This document shows, in pieces, positions 8,008 to 14,023 of a stretch of 16,874 nucleotides of DNA; within the stretch, counting starts at the first letter, position 1; each line of letters opens with the position of its first letter. Below the pieces are notes generated by a model that saw nothing but the letters and a program-made list of their open reading frames with translations, searched no databases and was not told where the DNA came from. The DNA comes from Gaiellasilicea sp035556515 (GTDB lineage: Bacteria; Actinomycetota; Thermoleophilia; Gaiellales; Gaiellaceae): assembly GCA_035556515.1 (NCBI GenBank), contig DATMEO010000116.1:1-16874 (forward strand), written 5' to 3'. The position numbers and the translations under genes are program-made.

Positions 8008-8190
8008 CTACGAGGGCGAATCCTGGGCATCCAGCTCAGCGATCGGCACCCGGATCCGCTCGCCGGTCTCGACGTGCTCCAGGTCCGCGCGGCGCTCGGG
8101 CACGCCCATGGGGTCGAGCCCGCGCACGATGTACTGGGTTCCCTCGTAGTCGAGGAGCTCACCGATTCGCATGTCCGCAAGTAGTGCCAC
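8008..8190 (-). CDS. Conserved-looking 60-aa protein of unknown function
   Basis: I do not recognise this family. The product begins VALLADMRIGELLDYEG and is beta-rich (YIVRGLDPMGVPERRADLEH, then VETGERIRVPIAELD), suggesting a small barrel or SH3-like fold, with no membrane segment or signal. GTG 8190 is preceded by AGAGGTG with a seven-base spacer, one of the best ribosome sites in the window. An internal ATG at 8172 has none, so I chose GTG. Third-position GC is high, supporting real coding. It sits 32 bases upstream of the bifunctional nuclease gene on the same strand and probably shares its mRNA. Any functional link to that nuclease is inference from position only. Confidence 0.7.
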   Translation of the reverse strand: MALLADMRIGELLDYEGTQYIVRGLDPMGVPERRADLEHVETGERIRVPIAELDAQDSPS

Positions 8191-8288
8191 CGCCAGGCAC
8201 CTCTGACTGTTGTCGGCAGCACGAGCAGAACCGACATCCCTGAGTCGAGTGCCCGTATCCCAAGCGCCTGACGTGACGTTGACTTTCT

Positions 8289-8537
8289 ATGGTCGACCTC
8301 TGGCTCCACGACATCGAGTCGCTCGAAGCGGTGACGCAGGACGAGCACACCAAGCGGCTCTGCCTCCGCATGGCGGCGATGTCGCAGGCCGGCACGCTCG
8401 CGCCGTTCATCGCGACCCTGCGCCACGACGACGACCTCGACGACAGCACGAAGGGCACGATCGCCGAGATCGCGAACGATGCGAACTTCCTGCTCGCGGT
8501 CGAGGACTACGTCCGCCGCACGCAGCTCATTCACTGA
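8289..8537 (+). CDS. Hypothetical 82-aa acidic helical protein
   Basis: I do not recognise this family. The protein is predicted mostly helical, acidic (RHDDDLDDSTKG in the middle) and soluble, ending VEDYVRRTQLIH. Codon third positions are nearly all G or C, as in neighbouring real genes, which separates it from the shadow frames here. No Shine-Dalgarno sequence precedes the ATG (GTTGACTTTCT). It is divergent from the 60-aa gene across a 98-base gap and is followed by a hairpin at 8596-8623. The ParB/tRNA cluster beyond is on the opposite strand. Confidence 0.7.
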   Translation: MVDLWLHDIESLEAVTQDEHTKRLCLRMAAMSQAGTLAPFIATLRHDDDLDDSTKGTIAEIANDANFLLAVEDYVRRTQLIH

Positions 8538-8595
8538 GCGCTCCGCTTTGGGATTGCGCCGAGCGGCGAAGCGGCCCTTTAGGGGTCTTCGCGCG

Positions 8596-8623
8596 ATGGG
8601 GATCCGCTTCTGCGGATCCCCAT
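8596..8623. terminator. Strong 12-bp hairpin between two converging transcripts
   Basis: ATGGGGATCCGC (8596-8607) and its exact reverse complement (8612-8623) flank a TTCT loop, forming a perfect 12-bp stem. It lies between the 82-aa gene (+) and the tRNA-Ile (-), so a bidirectional terminator is the natural reading. Neither side has a T-tract, so it may be a U-less terminator or a copy of a dispersed palindrome. A second, weaker hairpin precedes it at about 8567-8590 (GAAG..CCCTTTAGGG..CTTC). Confidence 0.55.
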
Positions 8624-8638
8624 CTTGCGCGACAAAGG

Positions 8639-8712
<74 letters not shown>

Positions 8713-8722
8713 GCGGAGGCCG

Positions 8723-8728
8723 ATTGTA
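8723..8728 (-). promoter_or_regulatory. Probable -10 box of the tRNA-Ile gene
   Basis: TACAAT on the minus strand lies ten bases before the mature tRNA 5' end, in the short gap after the parB stop. No close TTGACA match sits at the expected distance; the best candidate, TCGAAG, is inside the parB end. The tRNA may therefore be transcribed apart from parB. Confidence 0.5.
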
Positions 8729-8729
8729 G

Positions 8730-9552
8730 CTAGAGACTTTCGAGGACTTCGACGAGCTCTTCGAGCCGAAGCTCTTCGCCAAAGTGGATCTCGAGCTTGC
8801 CGGCGCCGACTCGCACGGGCAGACCGGTGAGCCGCTCGGCCGCACCGCGGGCGCGCTCCGCGAGCGCGGGATCGACGGCCGGAGCGGAGCGGGGCCGGCG
8901 GGCGGCGCCGCCGTCCTGGGCCGCCTTTTCCGCCGCGCGTACGGACATCCCGTCGCGCACGATCCGCTTCGCAAGCTTCTTGCGCGCGTCGTGGTCGGGA
9001 AGGGAGAGGACAGCGCGGGCGTGACCCTCGGTCAGCTCGCCGCGCGCGACCATCCAGAGCACCTCTTCCGGCAGCTCCAGCAGTCGCAGCCGGTTCGAGA
9101 CCGACGACTTCGAGCGGCCGACGCGCTCGGCGACGTCGCCTAGCGAGAGCTCGAACTCGTCCACGAGCGAAGCGTAGGCCCGCGCCTCCTCGACCGGCGA
9201 GAGCTGCTCGCGCGCAACGTTCTCGACGAGAGCGAGCAGGAGCGTGTCGCGATCGTCCGCCTCGCGCACGAGCGCGGGCAGCGTGTCGATCCCGGCCTCA
9301 CGGGCGGCGCGCCAGCGGCGCTCGCCGGCGATCAGCTCGTAGCCGCCGGCCGGCCGCGGCCGCACGACGACCGGCTGGAGGAGGCCCTCCTGCTTGATCG
9401 AGCTGGCGAGCCCGGTCGTCGCCTCCGGCTCGAACCGGCGCCGCGGCTGCCGCGGATTCGCGTGGATCGCATCGACCGGCAGGTGCGCAAGCTGGGTTCC
9501 CGCATTCTCGGCACCGCCAATCAGGACCTCGAGGCCGCGGCCGAGGCCCCTT

Positions 9553-9569
<17 letters not shown>
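8730..9569 (-). CDS. parB: Chromosome partitioning protein ParB
   Basis: This 279-residue protein is the CTP-dependent clamp that loads at parS sites and spreads, organising the origin region for segregation with ParA. The N-terminal RRGLGRGLEVLIGG (6-19) is the ParA-contacting motif of chromosomal ParBs. The CTP-binding/spreading motif GERRWRA is at 82-88 and ENVAREQLSPVEEA at 116-129. The helix-turn-helix is at about 143-164 (LGDVAERVGRSKSSVSNRLRLL). A C-terminal dimerisation segment ends in LEELVEVLESL. The start is TTG at 9569, overlapping the end of parA by 17 bases. No other start keeps the conserved N-terminus. AAGGTGG lies about ten bases upstream. No good parS site was found in this window. 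Confidence 0.97.
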
Positions 9570-10308
<739 letters not shown>

Positions 10309-10314
10309 ACAGCG

Positions 10315-10320
10315 AGTCTA
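10315..10320 (-). promoter_or_regulatory. Candidate leaderless -10 box of parA
   Basis: TAGACT on the minus strand ends six bases before the parA GTG, with no ribosome site between. It mirrors the opposite promoter at 10336-10341 in the same 39-base gap. Confidence 0.45.
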
Positions 10321-10335
10321 GAGAGGGCTTCGGAC

Positions 10336-10341
10336 TATCCT
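10336..10341 (+). promoter_or_regulatory. Candidate leaderless -10 box of the DUF6886-like gene
   Basis: TATCCT ends six bases before the GTG at 10348, with no ribosome site between them. Confidence 0.45.
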
Positions 10342-10347
10342 CGGCGC

Positions 10348-10887
10348 GTGCGCGCCCCGACTCCTCCTTACGCGAACGAGGGCCCGCACGCGCTCTGGCA
10401 CGTGAGCGAGGACCCGTCGATTCGACGCTTTGCACCCCACGTCGCGAAGACCTCTGATCGCAGTGAGCCGCTGGTGTGGAGTGTCGATACGCGCCACCTC
10501 CCTCTCTACTGGTTCCCGCGGGACTGTCCGCGGGCCTGCTTCTGGCCCGGAGAGCACACGAGCGCCGACGACGCGGCCCTCCTCCAGGGCTCGATGCAGG
10601 TACACGCGGCCGAAACCGTCTGGTTCGAACGCATGCGCTCTGCCCGTGTCGTCGCGTATCGGCTACCCGAAGAACCGTTCGAGCACGAAGGCGACGGCTT
10701 CTGGGTCAGTCGGGATCCGGTCGAGCCGATCGAGCTCGTCGAGCTCGGCGACCTGCTCGAGCTCCACGCAGAGGCGCTGATCGAGCTTCGTTTCCTTCCA
10801 AGCATCTGGCCGTTGTGGCGGCAGGTCGCAAGCTCGACGCTGGAGTACAGCGGCATCCGACTCCGGAACGCACAGCCGGCCAAGTAA
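10348..10887 (+). CDS. DUF6886-like protein of unknown function
   Basis: This is a 179-residue soluble protein. ALWHVSEDPSIRRFAP near the start and VWSVDTRHLPLYWFPRDCPR (43-62) resemble the family I know as DUF6886; no function is established to my knowledge. The N-terminal half is rich in Trp, His, Pro and Cys (DCPRACFW). The C-terminal half is acidic and leucine-rich, with ELVELGDLLELHAEALIELR. GTG 10348 is the only start that keeps the conserved LWHVSE block; a later GTG lies inside it. It is transcribed against its neighbours and against the presumed direction of replication, and sits between rsmG and parA. That suggests insertion into an ancestral cluster. Its TAA stop lies inside the palindromic motif at 10884-10900. 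Confidence 0.82.
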   Translation: MRAPTPPYANEGPHALWHVSEDPSIRRFAPHVAKTSDRSEPLVWSVDTRHLPLYWFPRDCPRACFWPGEHTSADDAALLQGSMQVHAAETVWFERMRSARVVAYRLPEEPFEHEGDGFWVSRDPVEPIELVELGDLLELHAEALIELRFLPSIWPLWRQVASSTLEYSGIRLRNAQPAK

Positions 10888-10900
10888 CAGACTGTTGCTA
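10884..10900. repeat. Palindromic motif, copy 1 (GTAACAGACTGTTGCTA)
   Basis: This near-palindrome has seven-base arms GTAACAG and CTGTTGC around a central A. It covers the DUF6886-like stop codon and most of the 18-base gap before the rsmG stop. A second copy, differing only at the central and last base, lies inside rsmG at 11164-11180. Confidence 0.7.
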
Positions 10901-10905
10901 GGCGG

Positions 10906-11460
10906 TCAGGCGAGCGGGCGCTTCTTCGCCATCCCCGCCCGCCGTGGGAAGCCTGCGGGTGTCGGGCCGGTCTTTCGCAGCACGAGGAACCCCGGCAGCG
11001 CTGCCTCGAGCTCGCCGGCAATCCTCCCTGCAACGAGCGCTACTGCATCGGCGTCCGCGGACGGGCCGACCCAGAGCACGACCCCGCCGCCTTCCTCGAC
11101 AAGCGGCAGGCACCACTCGGCCGCCACGGGAGGCCGCGCGAGCGCCTTCGCCACCGCGACCTTGTAACAGTCTGTTGCTTGGCTCTCGGCGCGGCCCCAG
11201 ACGACGCGCAGGTTCGGCAGCTCGTCCGTCCAGCGCTCGAGGAACTCGGTCTTGCGCCGCTCCGCTTCGAGCAAGGTCACCTCGCGGTCCGGTAGCGCTG
11301 CCGCGAGCGGGATTCCGGGCGTGCCGCCGCCGCTGCCGACGTCGACGATCGGGCCGTCGAAGCGCTGCACGAGCTCGAGGCCGGCGAGGGCGTCGTCGAG
11401 CAGGACGCGGCGCGCCTCGGCCGGATCCTTCAGCGCGGTCAGGCCGGGTGTCGCCAGCAC
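10906..11460 (-). CDS. rsmG: 16S rRNA (guanine-N7) methyltransferase RsmG (GidB)
   Basis: This protein methylates G527 of 16S rRNA using S-adenosylmethionine. The SAM-binding motif VDVGSGGGTPGIPLAAALP is at about 39-57, preceded by GLTALKDPAEARR and DDALAGLELV, which match the family N-terminal region. WCLPLVEEGGGVVLWVGP matches the downstream strand region. The C-terminus PRRAGMAKKRPL is the usual basic end. With GTG 11460 the protein is 184 residues, short for RsmG. The in-frame upstream codons LSDVLDRWLAG look like part of the family N-terminus, and the only candidate start there is CTG at 11493, overlapping jag by eight bases. A palindromic motif at 11164-11180 is embedded in the gene and encodes an odd QATDCYK stretch. 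Confidence 0.93.
   Translation of the reverse strand: MLATPGLTALKDPAEARRVLLDDALAGLELVQRFDGPIVDVGSGGGTPGIPLAAALPDREVTLLEAERRKTEFLERWTDELPNLRVVWGRAESQATDCYKVAVAKALARPPVAAEWCLPLVEEGGGVVLWVGPSADADAVALVAGRIAGELEAALPGFLVLRKTGPTPAGFPRRAGMAKKRPLA
11164..11180. repeat. Palindromic motif, copy 2 (GTAACAGTCTGTTGCTT)
   Basis: This is the same motif as at 10884-10900 with a central T, and both copies are followed by GG. It lies within the rsmG coding sequence. Confidence 0.7.
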
Positions 11461-11485
11461 CCCGGCGAGCCAGCGGTCGAGAACG

Positions 11486-12190
11486 TCAGACAGCGAGGTT
11501 GCGCGGGAAGATGACGACGAACCGGTTCGGCTCGGTGCCCTCGCTGGCCGTCTCGACCTCGGGGTCGTCCTTCAGCTTCTCGTGGACGATCTTCCGCTCG
11601 ACCGCGGTCATCGGCTCGAGCTCGACCCGCTGGCCGGTCGCGCTGGCCTGCTCGGCCATTCGCACCGCCAGTGCGTCGAGGGTCGCCTGGCGCCGGTCGC
11701 GATAGCCGGCCGCATCGACGATCAGCGGCTTGCGCTCCTCGTAGCGTCCGCGGAAGACGATCGCGTTCGCGAGGTACTGGATCGCGTCGATCGTCTGCCC
11801 GTGGCGCCCGATCAGCATCCCGAGCTCGTCGCCCTCGCAGACGACGCGGATCTCGTCGTCCGTCTCCTCGATCTCGACCGTGCAGCGCACGCCGATCTCG
11901 TAGGCGACCCGCTCGACGACCTCGCGTAGCCGGGCAGCGTCGGCGCTCTCGCCGTCACGGCTCGTCGGTGCGTGCGGCTCGCGGGCGGGCGCGGAGCCCT
12001 CGTCGACGGAGGCGATCACGCGTGCCGGCTCGTAGCCGACGCCGAGCAGGCCCCGCTCGCCCTCGCTGACCACCTGGAAGCGGACGGCCTCCTTGTCGAG
12101 GCCGGGCCGCATCCGCTCGAGCTCGCGCAGCGCGGCCCATTTCGCCTCCCCGACCGTCTCGCCGGTCATCTCGACGTCGATCTCGTTCAT
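11486..12190 (-). CDS. jag: Jag/KhpB RNA-binding protein (Jag-N, KH and R3H domains)
   Basis: This 234-residue cytoplasmic RNA-binding protein usually accompanies yidC. A Jag-N domain covers about 3-52 (MTGETVGEAKWAALRELE, then GERGLLGVG), followed by a Pro/Ala/Glu linker at 63-85. The KH domain covers about 88-160 with its GxxG loop in IGRHGQTIDAI. The R3H domain spans about 164-230 with VERKIVHEKL and TASEGTEPNRFVVI. In Firmicutes the KhpA/KhpB pair affects cell elongation and division through RNA binding; here the role is inferred from homology. The ATG overlaps the yidC TGA as ATGA, so translation is coupled. Its stop lies 25 bases before the rsmG GTG. Confidence 0.95.
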   Translation of the reverse strand: MNEIDVEMTGETVGEAKWAALRELERMRPGLDKEAVRFQVVSEGERGLLGVGYEPARVIASVDEGSAPAREPHAPTSRDGESADAARLREVVERVAYEIGVRCTVEIEETDDEIRVVCEGDELGMLIGRHGQTIDAIQYLANAIVFRGRYEERKPLIVDAAGYRDRRQATLDALAVRMAEQASATGQRVELEPMTAVERKIVHEKLKDDPEVETASEGTEPNRFVVIFPRNLAV

Positions 12191-12999
12191 CGCCGCGAGC
12201 CGCCCTTCTTTCGCTTCACCTTGCGCACGCGCGGCGGTGTGGCGGCCGGCTTCTTCTCCACCGCTTGCTTCTCTGCCGCGGCTGCTTGCACCTCCGCCTT
12301 CGGCGGCGTCCGCGAGCTCTTCTTCGGTGGCGGCTGCGGCTTCGGAGTCAGGCGCCTCGTGATCAGGCCCTGGCCGGTCGTCCACAGGTTCGTCGTCAGC
12401 CAGTAGAGCATCAGCCCGGACGGGAAGTTGAGCACGAACGGGATGAACGCGATCGGCAGGATCAGCAGCATCGCGCGCTGGGCCGGCTGCATGTTCTGCG
12501 ACATCAGGTACGACGAGGTCAGTTGGCTGGCCGCGTAGAGGACGATCAGCAGCGGGCCCCAGCCCACCTTCGTGTCCTCGGTGATGTTGATCAGGTTCAG
12601 CCAGTCGAGGTCGGCGTCGGGGAACTTGGGGAGGATCTCGTCCTCGAAGTCGCGGAGCACAAAGAAGAGGCCGATGAAGATCGGGAACTGCGCCAGGATC
12701 GGCAGGCACGAGGAGGCCGGATTGATCTGGTTCTCCTTGTAGAACGCCATCATCTCCTGGTTCATCTTCTGCTTGTCGTGCTTGTACTTCTGCTGAATTG
12801 CCTTCATCTCCGGCGCGTGCGCCTGCAGGTTCTGCATCGAGTGGATCTGGCGCACGGTCAGCGGCACGAGCAGGATCCGCACGATCACGACGAGGGCGAC
12901 GATCGACCAGGCCCAGGTGAGCCCGACCGTGTCGTGCAGGTTGGTGAGCACCCACGTCAGCAGGTCCTCGAGCGGAGTGAGGATGCCGGCGACGATCAC
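12187..12999 (-). CDS. yidC: Membrane protein insertase YidC/Oxa1 (short, Gram-positive type)
   Basis: This 270-residue insertase integrates proteins into the cytoplasmic membrane alone or with SecYEG. About five membrane segments are visible (about 27-47, 99-115, 150-165, 177-191 and 194-212). The conserved groove arginine is Arg41 in IVRILLVPL. The cytoplasmic hairpin has PEMKAIQQKYKHDKQKMNQE, then NPASSCLPILAQFPIF. It lacks the large periplasmic domain of proteobacterial YidC. The C-terminal 55 residues are Lys/Arg/Pro-rich (VRKVKRKKGGSRR), as in ribosome-tethering tails. I preferred GTG 12999 to GTG 13026: it overlaps the yidD stop as GTGA and has AGGTGGAG ten bases upstream, whereas 13026 has no ribosome site. 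Confidence 0.95.
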   Translation of the reverse strand: MIVAGILTPLEDLLTWVLTNLHDTVGLTWAWSIVALVVIVRILLVPLTVRQIHSMQNLQAHAPEMKAIQQKYKHDKQKMNQEMMAFYKENQINPASSCLPILAQFPIFIGLFFVLRDFEDEILPKFPDADLDWLNLINITEDTKVGWGPLLIVLYAASQLTSSYLMSQNMQPAQRAMLLILPIAFIPFVLNFPSGLMLYWLTTNLWTTGQGLITRRLTPKPQPPPKKSSRTPPKAEVQAAAAEKQAVEKKPAATPPRVRKVKRKKGGSRR

Positions 13000-13205
13000 G
13001 CCGGATCGACTCCACCTTGGCTCCACGGGTTGCAGCGGAGCAGCCGCCAGCCGGCCTTGGCCGACCCCTTCACGAGCCCGTGCGCACGCAGCGCGTCGAG
13101 CGCGTACTGGGAGCAGCTCGGGTGGAACTTGCAGGTGTTCGGCGGCGTCAGCAGCCCGAAGGTGTAACGCCAGGAGTACACCAATCCGATCCCGAAATGC
13201 CTCAC
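12996..13205 (-). CDS. yidD: Membrane protein insertion efficiency factor YidD
   Basis: This 69-residue protein, thought to assist YidC-dependent insertion, carries the family signature nearly whole: YSWRYTFGL, then PPNTCKFHPSCSQYALDAL, then GSAKAGWRLLRCNPWSQGG with the conserved Cys, Pro and Trp residues. A longer frame reaches GTG 13250, but the added residues are Arg-rich and overlap rnpA. GTG 13205 overlaps the rnpA TGA as GTGA, gives the usual length and has AAGG eight bases upstream, so I chose it. Its own stop overlaps the yidC start in the same way. The order rnpA-yidD-yidC is classical. Confidence 0.95.
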   Translation of the reverse strand: MRHFGIGLVYSWRYTFGLLTPPNTCKFHPSCSQYALDALRAHGLVKGSAKAGWRLLRCNPWSQGGVDPA

Positions 13206-13555
13206 GCCGCGGCCTTGTCGAGCACCTCGGTCACGCGCTCGGCGAGCCACTCGTGCCCGCGCGTGTCCGCCGGCTCCGCCAGCCCGGGACGGGCGACGAG
13301 CACGTAGTCGTGGCCCGGGCGCGCACGGCCGGCCAATTCGGTCCAGATCTCGCGCAGCTGGCGCTTGACCCGGTTGCGCACGACCGCGTTCCCGACCGAC
13401 TTCGGCACGGCCAGACCGAGCCGCGGCACGTCCGTGTCGTCGGCCTCCGCACGCGGGAACCAGTAGAGGACGAGGAACCGCGTCGAGGCGGAGCGGCCGC
13501 TGCGGTAGACGGCGTCGAAGTCCCGCGAGCGGGACAGGCGGTGGCGGCGCTGCAC
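13202..13555 (-). CDS. rnpA: Ribonuclease P protein component
   Basis: This 117-residue basic protein binds the catalytic RNase P RNA and helps it cut 5' leaders from pre-tRNAs. The N-terminus RRHRLSRSRDFDAVYRSG and the central RNR motif in SVGNAVVRNRVKRQLREIW (54-72) are diagnostic. The protein ends in AERVTEVLDKAAA. The GTG start gives the conserved N-terminus and has no ribosome site. TATTCT lies six bases upstream, so a separate leaderless transcript from the 38-base rpmH-rnpA gap is possible besides read-through from rpmH. Its stop overlaps the yidD start. Confidence 0.95.
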   Translation of the reverse strand: MQRRHRLSRSRDFDAVYRSGRSASTRFLVLYWFPRAEADDTDVPRLGLAVPKSVGNAVVRNRVKRQLREIWTELAGRARPGHDYVLVARPGLAEPADTRGHEWLAERVTEVLDKAAA

Positions 13556-13561
13556 GGTGCG

Positions 13562-13567
13562 AGAATA
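13562..13567 (-). promoter_or_regulatory. Candidate leaderless -10 box of rnpA
   Basis: TATTCT on the minus strand ends six bases before the rnpA GTG, with no Shine-Dalgarno sequence between. It lies in the rpmH-rnpA gap. Confidence 0.4.
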
Positions 13568-13593
13568 GTCGGGGCGAGACTCGTCGGGCGGGC

Positions 13594-13728
13594 TCAGGCG
13601 GAGAGCCGCTTGCGGCCCTTGGCGCGGCGGCGCTTGAGGATCGCCTGCCCGGCGCGGGTCGCCATCCGCGCGCGGAAGCCGTGCTTGCGCTTGCGGCGCC
13701 GGACGTTGGGCTGGTAGGTGCGCTTCAA
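13594..13728 (-). CDS. rpmH: 50S ribosomal protein L34
   Basis: This 44-residue, very basic protein matches L34 along its length: KRTYQPN at the start, RKRKHGFRARMATRAGQ in the middle and RRAKGRKRLSA at the end. The start is TTG at 13728, preceded by CCGGAG with an eight-base spacer; no ATG or GTG would keep the invariant KRTYQPN. The gene is too short to stand out as an open frame but is unmistakable. It begins the rpmH-rnpA-yidD-yidC-jag block transcribed away from the origin. A GC-rich hairpin and a pyrimidine tract lie in its leader. Confidence 0.97.
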   Translation of the reverse strand: MKRTYQPNVRRRKRKHGFRARMATRAGQAILKRRRAKGRKRLSA

Positions 13729-13758
13729 GAGAGTGACTCCGGATCGAAAAGAAGAGAG

Positions 13759-13773
13759 CCGCCGGGACGGCGG
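13759..13773 (-). promoter_or_regulatory. GC hairpin in the rpmH leader
   Basis: On the minus strand CCGCC and GGCGG pair around GTCCC, followed by the pyrimidine run CTCTCTTCTTTTC before the rpmH ribosome site. It looks like a small attenuator or a 5'-protecting stem. A start site inferred from the -10 at 13782-13787 would place it at the very 5' end. Confidence 0.4.
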
Positions 13774-13781
13774 GGAGCGGA

Positions 13782-13787
13782 AGTATA
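13782..13787 (-). promoter_or_regulatory. Probable -10 box of the rpmH operon
   Basis: TATACT on the minus strand lies 53 bases upstream of the rpmH TTG. No TTGACA-like -35 is found, and the consensus DnaA box at 13808-13816 falls at the -35 side. Regulation by DnaA is plausible but inferred. Confidence 0.5.
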
Positions 13788-13954
13788 GACGAGGCACTCC
13801 AAAGCGGTTATCCACAGACGGCGTGGGTCCGGGAAAAGACCCGCAAACGGGCACCGCGCACGGCCGCCGCCCACACGCTTTCCACAGCTGTGGATAGAAA
13901 TGTGGACGCCGCAAAATACCTGCAAATTGCATCGTTTTACCCTCTACCGGCGTG

Positions 13955-13983
13955 TTGAGAGCACTCCGAGACGCTGCTATGCT
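13955..13983 (+). promoter_or_regulatory. Probable dnaA promoter
   Basis: TTGAGA (13955-13960) and TATGCT (13978-13983) are separated by exactly 17 bases, a good housekeeping-sigma pattern. The expected start near 13990 leaves a leader of about 34 bases with AAGGAG at 14007-14012 before the dnaA GTG. Confidence 0.7.
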
Positions 13984-14023
13984 CGCCGCTTCCTGACCCC
14001 CATGTGAAGGAGCCGGCCGCGGC

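Larger units (their letters stand above)
13729..14023. other. oriC: Putative oriC region between rpmH and dnaA
   Basis: This 295-base gap carries no gene. It has one perfect DnaA box, TTATCCACA (13808-13816), and two one-mismatch boxes in inverted arrangement: CTTTCCACA (13878-13886) and CTATCCACA on the minus strand (13889-13897). Together they contain the 14-base palindrome TCCACAGCTGTGGA (13881-13894). A weaker TGTGGACGC follows at 13901-13909. An AT-rich stretch at about 13911-13938 includes the palindrome TGCAAATTGCA (13921-13931) and could be the unwinding element. Flanking genes are transcribed outward on both sides. Some actinobacteria instead place oriC between dnaA and dnaN, so that gap remains an alternative or second part. 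Confidence 0.8.

Noticed and set aside
10399..10404. CACGTG as a possible parS core near parA
   Set aside because: The flanks (TGG and AGC) do not match the parS arms (consensus TGTTTCACGTGAAACA). Another CACGTG at 14924-14929 in dnaA is equally poor, so no parS is claimed.
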